DNA from: Chlorobiota bacterium
Lineage (GTDB): Bacteria; Bacteroidota; Bacteroidia; Bacteroidales; JAADJA01
Assembly (NCBI GenBank): GCA_030592565.1
Contig: JAUVIX010000060.1
Span: forward strand, 1 to 13,487
Direction of reading: 5' to 3'
Length of the DNA: 13,487 nucleotides
The number at the start of each line of letters is the position of its first letter. Position 1 is the first letter of the stretch. Shown here in pieces: positions 7,217 through 13,487 of the stretch. The notes below the pieces were generated by a model. That model saw nothing but the letters and a program-made list of their open reading frames with translations. It was not told the origin of the DNA and made no database searches. The position numbers were made by a program, and so were the translations under genes.

Positions 7217-7858
7217 ATGGCAAAAGAAAAATTATCAATCGGAGAAGTTTCAAAACCAAGGTTTGAATTTAGAACATTCGGAAGAGATTTTGATGAAGCA
7301 GCATATCTAATGTCTCGCTTATCAGTTCCGGTTCCAAAAAAGGTTTGGGAAAGATATTCAGAGGAGATTTATATTCTCTCAAAAACAAATGATGTCAATA
7401 ATACAAAAATCAGAGACGGGAAAATGGATATCAAGACTTTTGTTCAGGAAGTTGACGGTCTTGAGCAGTGGAACCCCCTTATGAAAGGTGAGTTTCCAAT
7501 AAAAGCTGAAGTATTGCAAACTGAAGTATTTCCTGCTTTTAAAGTGGATATGCCACAATTGGACAAAGATGAATATACTCTTGAAGAATTTCTTGAAATA
7601 ATAAACAAACATCCCTATCTTCAGTCTGTGAGTGTTGAAAAAGAACGCTACGGCTATATGGTTAACGACACAATTTGTGAATATGCAGTTGTCCATGTTA
7701 ATGATGCTTCAATTGTAACTGTCAATTCTGAATCAACCGAACTTGATGATATTAAAAAGACAATTAAAGACCTTGAACTCGAAGGTGTTGAAAATATCAA
7801 TTACCTGCAGGCAATTAAAAGAATTATAGGCTGGATTAGTAAGCCTTTGGCTAATTAA
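7217..7858 (+). CDS. Unnamed protein, probable divergent CYTH/triphosphate-tunnel family (paralogue B)
   Basis: The product has 213 residues from the ATG at 7217 (MAKEKLSIGEV). An in-frame ATG at 7181 would add a lysine-rich 12-residue extension. I prefer 7217 because the DNA between 7178 and 7216 looks like the A-rich leaders seen before other genes here, and because PRFEFR then falls near the N-terminus as in paralogue A. It shares with A the phrases RFEFR-FG, E/S-IY, NN-KIR-G-MDIK, GLEQW-P-GEFP-KAE-L and VFPA. A helix near the middle (EYTLEEFLEII), a basic K-x-R-Y-x-Y strand and an N-Y-L-x-A-x-K-R end are also shared. The two are clearly a tandem duplication that has diverged considerably. 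The CYTH relationship is my inference from the pattern of strands and charged residues. Confidence 0.7.
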   Translation: MAKEKLSIGEVSKPRFEFRTFGRDFDEAAYLMSRLSVPVPKKVWERYSEEIYILSKTNDVNNTKIRDGKMDIKTFVQEVDGLEQWNPLMKGEFPIKAEVLQTEVFPAFKVDMPQLDKDEYTLEEFLEIINKHPYLQSVSVEKERYGYMVNDTICEYAVVHVNDASIVTVNSESTELDDIKKTIKDLELEGVENINYLQAIKRIIGWISKPLAN

Positions 7859-7896
7859 CCCCTCTGTCCTGACGGACATCTCCCCTGAAGGGGAGA
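7859..7896. repeat. Double-hairpin intergenic repeat after paralogue B
   Basis: Directly after the stop codon lie two small hairpins: TGTCC-TGAC-GGACA (7865-7878) and TCTCCCC-TGAA-GGGGAGA (7879-7896). A run of A follows on the plus strand, so as a terminator the second hairpin would have its T-tract on the minus strand. Its CTCCCC/GGGGAG style resembles the palindrome at 2587-2671. It probably belongs to a family of short intergenic repeats and could end or stabilise the operon transcript. Confidence 0.6.
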
Positions 7897-7960
7897 AAAA
7901 GCCGGTGTTATAAATGGCACCGAAGTAATTGAAATTTAATGAGTGAATTGGTATAATGAT

Positions 7961-7979
7961 AAATTGGTAATTCCAATTT
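7961..7979. promoter_or_regulatory. AAATTGG/CCAATTT hairpin upstream of the CYTH gene
   Basis: Seven-base arms (7961-7967 and 7973-7979) flank a TAATT loop, 38 bases before the CYTH start. The same core recurs nearby: AATTGGT at 7946-7952 and 7962-7968, and its complement ACCAATT at 7982-7988. This cluster could be an operator or part of the 5' leader. AT-rich DNA makes small palindromes common, so confidence is low. Confidence 0.3.
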
Positions 7980-8016
7980 TAACCAATTAACAGATTTAAC
8001 AAAAAAACAAAAGAAA

Positions 8017-8487
8017 ATGGCACAGGAAATAGAAAGAAAATTTTTGGTAAAGGGCGATTTTATGCCTTTCGTGACAAAACAGACAAGAATTACTCAGGGA
8101 TATTTATCATCGGTTCCTGAAAGAACTGTAAGAGTCAGAATTAAAGGTGATAAAGGATTTATCACTATTAAAGGAATAGGAAATGAATCAGGAGCAAGTC
8201 GCTATGAATGGGAAAAAGAGATTTCTGTTGAAGAGGTAAATGAACTTCTGAAACTTTGCGAGCCCGGAATTATTGACAAAACCCGTTTTATTGTTCCAGC
8301 CAGCGATGGGTTAAAATTTGAAGTTGATGAGTTTTATGGCGACAATGATGGCCTTACGGTTGCCGAAATTGAGCTTCCTGATGAAGATTTTAAATTTGAA
8401 AAGCCGGAATGGCTTGGTGAAGAGGTTACGGGTGATATAAAATACTTTAACTCAATGTTAATGAAAAATCCTTTTAAGAATTGGTAG
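8017..8487 (+). CDS. CYTH-domain triphosphate tunnel metalloenzyme (probable inorganic tripolyphosphatase)
   Basis: The product has 156 residues, the normal size of a stand-alone bacterial CYTH protein, and is cytoplasmic. It begins AQEIERKFLV, giving the signature ExExK as E4, E6 and K8. Other tunnel residues are in place: R39 and R41 in TVRVR, K52 in TIKG, E64/E66 in YEWEKE, K88/R90 in DKTRF, E102/D104 in FEVDEF and E117/E119 in AEIEL. Near the end is IKYFNSML, the usual Y-x-N-x-x-L close of this class. Characterised relatives (the Nitrosomonas europaea and Clostridium thermocellum TTMs) hydrolyse inorganic tripolyphosphate using divalent metals, so that activity is the best guess. It is separated by 158 bases from the CYTH-like pair upstream, which suggests its own promoter or processing site. 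Confidence 0.9.
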   Translation: MAQEIERKFLVKGDFMPFVTKQTRITQGYLSSVPERTVRVRIKGDKGFITIKGIGNESGASRYEWEKEISVEEVNELLKLCEPGIIDKTRFIVPASDGLKFEVDEFYGDNDGLTVAEIELPDEDFKFEKPEWLGEEVTGDIKYFNSMLMKNPFKNW

Positions 8488-8588
8488 AGTGATAGTGGAA
8501 ATAGGAATTGGTTAAGTACTATAAAATATTAAAACGCTTAGAGGTTGCGTGAAACATTTAATATATAAACTGTAATATCCAAAATAAT

Positions 8589-10205
8589 ATGGTAGAAGAT
8601 AAGGTAGCAAAGGCAAAAGCGTTCGATCCTTTGGATATGAACAACTACAAGATAGAAAAACTACCAAAACGCTCCAAATCAAAGTTCGAAACATTTCTTG
8701 CTATTATAGGAGCCCCGTTGGCAATTTTGACATTCATACTTATCTATTTTGTCGCAAAGCCCGCTTTTTTATTGCATATCGACCCATCATCCCTGAGCGA
8801 TTATGCACGTTTGGTATATGATACAATGGGATCGGAAGAGTTTTCGAGAATAAATATTGCAATGATGGCTATTTTTGCAGTTGGCATTATTTTATGGATG
8901 ACCGAAGCTATTCCTAATTACCTTACTTCGTTGATTATAATCATCAGTCTTGTTTTAACCGAAGTGCTTAGTGAGAAAGAGGCTTATGCTCAGCTTGGAC
9001 ACAAAGTGATGTGGCTTAATATCATGTCATTCGTCCTGGCAAGTATGCTGGTGAAAACAGGACTTGCTAAGCGGTTTGCACTATGGTTTATTGTTCACTT
9101 TGGTAAAAATTCATCGTCACTGTTTTTGAGCTTTCTTGTTATCAATGTTGTTTTATCAGCTTTTGTCTCTGCAACAACTGCCAAGGCTGCAATTCTTCTG
9201 CCTATTTTTATGGTCATAGCAGCCATTTACGGTGCAAGGGGCGGGGATAATAAAAATAACTTCGGACGAAATATTGTCTTGCAAAACCTTTTTTATATAA
9301 ATATCGGAGCAAGTGGTTTTCTTACCGGTTCGGGAGCAAATCTTCTTGCTGCATCTCTTATTATAGGTGCTACCGGTGTCGATCTGTTTTTCTCCGACTG
9401 GATGATGGGAAATTTTCCTGTTGCTGTCGGACTGATGCTTATCGGCTATTTGGTAGCTACCAGAATATTTTTCCCTTTGAAAAAGGAAGAACGAGCTCCT
9501 CAGATTGAAGGGGGCATGGATAGACTGAAAGAGGAACTCGGCAAACTAGGGAAAATCAGTTTTGAAGAGAAAAAGGCTACAGTTCTTTTTCTGGCAATTT
9601 TATTATTTTGGGCAACTGACAAATATCACGGCATAAGTCCTACAGCTATTGCTTTTATCGGTGCTATAATTGCACTTCTGCCGCGTATTGGAATAGTTAA
9701 CTGGAACGATGTGGATATACCCTGGCACCTGATGCTTTTCTCCGCCGGAGCCTACACACTGGGCGCTGGGTTTAAAGCCACAGACCTTCCATCGCTATCG
9801 GTTAATGCTACTTTTGAAGCTCTCGGGATTGGTGATGGTACACCATTCTGGGCTTTGTATCTGTTACTGACTTTTACAATGGTTTTCAGTGCTCTGATAT
9901 TCCAGTCGAAGACAATGCGTACTATGATATTTGTTCCAATAGCTCTTGGTGTGGCCATTCGTTTTGGCTACAGCCCGTTAAGCCTTGCCCTCCCCGTAGC
10001 TTTTCTGATTGAACATGTTTATGCCTTACCATTCAATAGTAAACCTGCAGCTCTGCTCTACGAAACAGACCAATACAGCTTGACTGACACTTTCAAATAT
10101 GGTGTTACAATGTTGTTTATAGGATGGTTTATGAGTATCCTGATGGGAGAGACCTGGTATCGCTATCTGGATATCACACCTGATGGGGTTTTTGGGATTT
10201 TTTAA
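8589..10205 (+). CDS. Divergent DASS/SLC13-family anion transporter
   Basis: The product has 538 residues with a hydrophilic N-terminus (1-35) and about 10-12 membrane segments, typical of DASS (divalent anion:sodium symporter) proteins. Family hallmarks include LWMTEAIPNYLTSLIII (102-118), the first re-entrant motif SATTAKAAILLPI (194-206), GASGFLTGSGANLLAASLI (240-258) and a second motif FQSKTMRTMIFVPIA (438-452). The SNT signatures that bind sodium and the dicarboxylate in studied members are both altered: the first reads SATT and the second SKT, with nearby K199, K441 and R444. The substrate is therefore probably not an ordinary dicarboxylate. Relatives of the superfamily carry sulfate or phosphate (for example yeast Pho91), and phosphate would fit this neighbourhood, but that is inference. 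The 101-base gap before it holds no clear promoter. The gene ends facing the minus-strand gene. Confidence 0.85.
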   Translation: MVEDKVAKAKAFDPLDMNNYKIEKLPKRSKSKFETFLAIIGAPLAILTFILIYFVAKPAFLLHIDPSSLSDYARLVYDTMGSEEFSRINIAMMAIFAVGIILWMTEAIPNYLTSLIIIISLVLTEVLSEKEAYAQLGHKVMWLNIMSFVLASMLVKTGLAKRFALWFIVHFGKNSSSLFLSFLVINVVLSAFVSATTAKAAILLPIFMVIAAIYGARGGDNKNNFGRNIVLQNLFYINIGASGFLTGSGANLLAASLIIGATGVDLFFSDWMMGNFPVAVGLMLIGYLVATRIFFPLKKEERAPQIEGGMDRLKEELGKLGKISFEEKKATVLFLAILLFWATDKYHGISPTAIAFIGAIIALLPRIGIVNWNDVDIPWHLMLFSAGAYTLGAGFKATDLPSLSVNATFEALGIGDGTPFWALYLLLTFTMVFSALIFQSKTMRTMIFVPIALGVAIRFGYSPLSLALPVAFLIEHVYALPFNSKPAALLYETDQYSLTDTFKYGVTMLFIGWFMSILMGETWYRYLDITPDGVFGIF

Positions 10206-10250
10206 GTGAATCAAAATTAGTAGCAAAACTACCCTTTGGGCAGCCCTTTC

Positions 10251-10272
10251 ATATTTTTCCGTGGAAAAATAT
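10251..10272. terminator. Perfect 10 bp-arm palindrome between convergent genes, possible bidirectional terminator
   Basis: ATATTTTTCC (10251-10260) and GGAAAAATAT (10263-10272) are exact complements around a GT centre. The palindrome lies 46 bases after the transporter stop and 4 bases after the stop of the minus-strand gene. A short GC end with A/T arms on both strands would suit a two-way terminator. A weaker hairpin, GTAG-CAAAA-CTAC (10220-10232), precedes it. Termination is inferred from position and symmetry only. Confidence 0.5.
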
Positions 10273-10275
10273 CCT

Positions 10276-13200
10276 TTATTGCTTTATTATCTTTTTGATG
10301 TAGGTTTTCTCCGTTGTTTTTATTTTTATAAAGTAAATACCTTTAGGATAATTTGACAAATCCAAAGTAAAATTTTCTGATATATCATCATCAATAATTA
10401 CCATCGTATTTCCTGAAATATCGTAAAGATAAATATTCGTTATCTTCTCAATCAAATTCTCATTGATAATTATATTCAAAATGCTAGTAGTAGGATTAGG
10501 GAATACTAAGATATATTGATTTTTTACATCTTTAAGATTTTCAATATTATCGTCTTCTAGTATTACTTCCGTTTGGAAACCGAGATATTGACAAGCTTTA
10601 CCGGAAGAACCCGAACAATTCATGGAACTTGCAGTAAATGAACTCCCATTTTCAATTGTACAGCCAGGTAAAAGGTGAATTTCGCCACCAATATACTTTA
10701 TTTCAACACCACTTTGATAGTAAACCTCATCTGGGGAGATGCTTTCACCTCCAAGAGTTATAGAGCCTGCTTTTTTATCAGGATATATCCCGGGTGCAGG
10801 TTGGTAACTTGTTTCATTTATAATAACATCACACGGTTGAACATAATTGTTAAAATAAAAAATACTTCCTTTAAAACTGGTTTTACTACAATAATCATTA
10901 TGGGGTTCGCCTACAACTATGTGTAGATTACCCATTGAGACAGAAGTGCCGCAAGCATAATTGTCATTACCGTTTTGTGGTGTAAATTTATATATTAGCT
11001 CCCAGTTTCCAAAATTATTTCTTCTATAAAAAAATGCAGAGCCGGAATACGAGTTGCCATTTGTATTGTCTGACGGAGCACCGACAACAGCATAATTACC
11101 TTTTATACTAACAGCAGCCCCAAAATTTGCCTTATTTGTAACATTATTTTCCAATAATCCTTTATCAACCCATTGCCCATTTGAAAATTCATAAATTTTT
11201 GCTGCACCATGAATCCAGAAATTTGGGCCGGAAAAACGAGCCATACCCACTAATAGCCTATTATTATCAATTGAAACAATATTTTGATAACTCGAATTGA
11301 GTAATTCTGCAGTTTGCTGCCACTCTTCATTGCTCTGTTTTGTAAAAATGTATGTTTTGTCATCTGCACCGACTGCAATTCTGCTTCCCGATATAGAAAC
11401 ACTACGGCCAAATTTATCTCCAACATATCCGTTAATTGCATAAATTTTATCTTTTTCGACCCAAACACCATTTTCAAGCTTATAAACATAGGCTTTCCCT
11501 GGATGATTTTTGGAATTATTATTCCCGATAAAAAGAGAATCATTATCATCTGTAGGAACTCTGCAACCTATTACCAAATAATCCCCATCTATTGCAACCG
11601 AATGACCAACATGATCTGACGAAATCGCATCTGAAGGAACCAACTTAGCAACTTGTTGCCAATTGCTTCCATTGTAATGAAACACATAACCAGCACCAAC
11701 TAGCCCGTTATTCTCAGTATGAAAAGGGGCACCTACAACCAAATAATCCCCAGAAACGGCAACAGAATAGCCAAATCTGTCAAATGTTTCTGAATCATCT
11801 CCATTAAAAGGATCTTGTACAAGTTCCCAGGAATCATTGATTTCATCAAAATTGTACATATAGCAATAACCGTCATATTCAAAATAATTTCCCGGACTCC
11901 CTACAGCTAGAAAACTATTATCTATAGAAACCGATTCTCCAAAATATCGTTTGTCAAAAGCTTCAATATTTATTTCATTACTTAATGCTTCATAAATAAA
12001 TAAGCTTGACAACGATTCTATATTTTTAGATGTAACACCGAGAAAATTTCCAAACATATCATATACTTCAAGAGTTACAGTATAAATACCTTCATACATA
12101 AATGTTTCATAAGGTGATTGTGAGTAGTTTGTCCACTGAAATCCTTGGGGATCTTCAAATTTCCATTCACAATCGTAGCTGTAATAAAAACCTGTGATAT
12201 TTTCATTAAATTCAATAGCATTTCCGACACAAACAGGGTCAGGCTCGCATATAAAATCAATAATTACACCGGAACCCGGATTTGAATAAACTGAAATCGT
12301 TTTTGTTATATAATCGGTAATAGACCCGTCATTAACTTCCAGTTTAACCTGCGTTTCCCCGGCCTGAAGAGGGTCTGATAGAACCAAATTCTGGTCCGAA
12401 GAAATCCAATACCCGTTAACATACCAATTGCATTGTGAATAACCTGACGATGTATTTGTAAATGTAACATAAGAAGGCTCATATAGAGACGATTGGTTAA
12501 ACATAAAATTTGCTATCGGTGTTATTGGAACTCCGGCAGGATAAACCGTAATTAAGGATTCCTTTAATTCATCTTTACAATCATTATCATTGCATGCTTC
12601 AAGAGTAACACTATAATGCTGAGGCTGATCCGTATTATTAACATAGGTATATGAAGGATTCTGTTCAGTCGAAGATGCCCAATAGTCACCAAAATCCCAA
12701 TTCCAGAATATTGGTGTATCTGTAGAGTTATCGGTAAAATTAACTGTAAATGGAGAATTTCCGAATAGTTCACCATCTTTGTTTTCGCCCTCTGCTTCAA
12801 AATCCGCCTCAAGATATGTGGCAGGATCAATAACTTCTAAATAATTATTTTTAACCAAAATGTCAGTAGGTTGCCCGTTTTCAAATATCCTTACACTAAT
12901 ATCGTAATATCCATAATTCGAATCTGTTGGATATAAAAATGGTGCCGGGTATCTTGAATCGGATGCTAAATAAAAAAGATTCCCATTTTCTTTATAATAA
13001 ATTCTCCATTCCCAATCATACGAGTCATCATAACCTGTAGAAAGGTTTGTTAGCGTAATTTCATCTCCGGGAGATATTTCGGTATCGGAGGCTATAAATT
13101 CAAGAAATGTTAAACGACTTTCAAATGAATGCCTGATATCAATGATATTCTCATTTGACCAGCTACCGTCAATATTACGACCAGGTGTTGAATAATTATT

Positions 13201-13487
13201 AAAATTACTTGTAGCGTTAATATTATCAATATGAGTACTAGCAAAATCCCAACCATCTATTTGCAAAATGTGTGCACCTGGAGGAGACGGTGAAGGAACG
13301 GTAAACTCGAACTCTGTATTATTATTACTTGCAGTTGGGTTACTACCCGAAAAAATCAAAGAAGAGATTTCCAACGACATACTTTCCATAGGTTCGCTTG
13401 TAATTACTTTTATTGTTAATTCTCCGTCTGTTTTTGCAAATCGTTGACTGTTTAGCTGAAAAATATAATTTGTTCCGTTCCAAATCC
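10276..13487 (-). CDS. Large secreted PKD / FG-GAP propeller protein with T9SS C-terminal sorting domain (N-terminus outside window)
   Basis: At least 1070 residues are visible. The frame is open, with no stop, from the ATG at 13389 to the window end (reading IWNGTNYIFQLNS), so the gene continues beyond it. Numbering from that internal Met: four Ig-like PKD-type domains (about 98-185, 192-284, 292-368, 377-458), the second with the classic FWNWDFGD; seven FG-GAP/integrin-alpha-like repeats (starting near 483, 539, 594, 660, 704, 756 and 813) with phrases such as FGYSVAVSGDYLVVGAP; a short beta region with IHLLPGCTIENGSSFTA (904-920) typical of Bacteroidota surface proteins; and a type A T9SS sorting domain (about 958-1037) with VFPNPTTSILNI, YLYDISG and YPKGIYFIKI. 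It is exported and probably attached to the surface or released. Its function is likely adhesion or ligand binding. No catalytic domain is visible. Confidence 0.9.
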   Translation of the reverse strand, partial: IWNGTNYIFQLNSQRFAKTDGELTIKVITSEPMESMSLEISSLIFSGSNPTASNNNTEFEFTVPSPSPPGAHILQIDGWDFASTHIDNINATSNFNNYSTPGRNIDGSWSNENIIDIRHSFESRLTFLEFIASDTEISPGDEITLTNLSTGYDDSYDWEWRIYYKENGNLFYLASDSRYPAPFLYPTDSNYGYYDISVRIFENGQPTDILVKNNYLEVIDPATYLEADFEAEGENKDGELFGNSPFTVNFTDNSTDTPIFWNWDFGDYWASSTEQNPSYTYVNNTDQPQHYSVTLEACNDNDCKDELKESLITVYPAGVPITPIANFMFNQSSLYEPSYVTFTNTSSGYSQCNWYVNGYWISSDQNLVLSDPLQAGETQVKLEVNDGSITDYITKTISVYSNPGSGVIIDFICEPDPVCVGNAIEFNENITGFYYSYDCEWKFEDPQGFQWTNYSQSPYETFMYEGIYTVTLEVYDMFGNFLGVTSKNIESLSSLFIYEALSNEINIEAFDKRYFGESVSIDNSFLAVGSPGNYFEYDGYCYMYNFDEINDSWELVQDPFNGDDSETFDRFGYSVAVSGDYLVVGAPFHTENNGLVGAGYVFHYNGSNWQQVAKLVPSDAISSDHVGHSVAIDGDYLVIGCRVPTDDNDSLFIGNNNSKNHPGKAYVYKLENGVWVEKDKIYAINGYVGDKFGRSVSISGSRIAVGADDKTYIFTKQSNEEWQQTAELLNSSYQNIVSIDNNRLLVGMARFSGPNFWIHGAAKIYEFSNGQWVDKGLLENNVTNKANFGAAVSIKGNYAVVGAPSDNTNGNSYSGSAFFYRRNNFGNWELIYKFTPQNGNDNYACGTSVSMGNLHIVVGEPHNDYCSKTSFKGSIFYFNNYVQPCDVIINETSYQPAPGIYPDKKAGSITLGGESISPDEVYYQSGVEIKYIGGEIHLLPGCTIENGSSFTASSMNCSGSSGKACQYLGFQTEVILEDDNIENLKDVKNQYILVFPNPTTSILNIIINENLIEKITNIYLYDISGNTMVIIDDDISENFTLDLSNYPKGIYFIKIKTTEKTYIKKIIKQ

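Noticed and set aside
11250..11619. Overlapping ORFs of about 100 codons within the large secreted-protein gene on both strands
   Set aside because: They are shadows of the FG-GAP repeat coding region with no family features of their own.

Overview
The window looks like the chromosome of a member of the Bacteroidota. It is AT-rich, with A-rich leaders and weak Shine-Dalgarno signals. It carries a Porin_O_P-type outer-membrane porin, lipoproteins whose charged residues after the lipid cysteine resemble the Bacteroidota surface-export signal, a LuxR-type HTH output module of the Bacteroidota one-component style, and a large secreted protein ending in a type IX secretion (T9SS) sorting domain. 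The species cannot be named from the sequence.

Layout. (1) 22-2504, plus strand: a DUF47/PhoU-like protein overlaps by 4 bases a PiT-family phosphate transporter. The transporter is fused to an extra membrane helix, a cytoplasmic linker and a DNA-binding HTH. This is the most unusual gene here. (2) 2505-2999: a 495-base non-coding stretch with an ~85 bp imperfect palindrome and a second inverted repeat, probably holding the promoter of the next block. (3) 3000-7858, plus strand, tightly spaced: a porin with an N-terminal carboxypeptidase-regulatory-like domain, a lipoprotein with two lamin-tail-like domains, an SdiA-regulated/YjiK-like beta-propeller lipoprotein, and two paralogous proteins of about 210 residues that I read as divergent CYTH (triphosphate tunnel) proteins. 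(4) 7859-8016: small hairpins. (5) 8017-8487: a canonical CYTH/triphosphate tunnel metalloenzyme. (6) 8589-10205: a divergent DASS/SLC13 anion transporter. (7) 10276-13487, minus strand: the C-terminal part of a giant secreted PKD + FG-GAP propeller protein with a T9SS tail. It converges on the transporter gene across a perfect palindrome, and its N-terminus lies outside the window.

How it may work together (inference). Regions 1-6 read as a phosphate or polyphosphate locus. A porin of the phosphate-selective class and surface lipoproteins handle the outer membrane, a PiT transporter and a DASS transporter handle the inner membrane, and three CYTH-fold proteins could act on tripolyphosphate or other triphosphates in the cytoplasm. 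The PiT-HTH fusion could report transport or phosphate status directly to DNA. No tRNA, rRNA, CRISPR array, IS element or transposase was seen.
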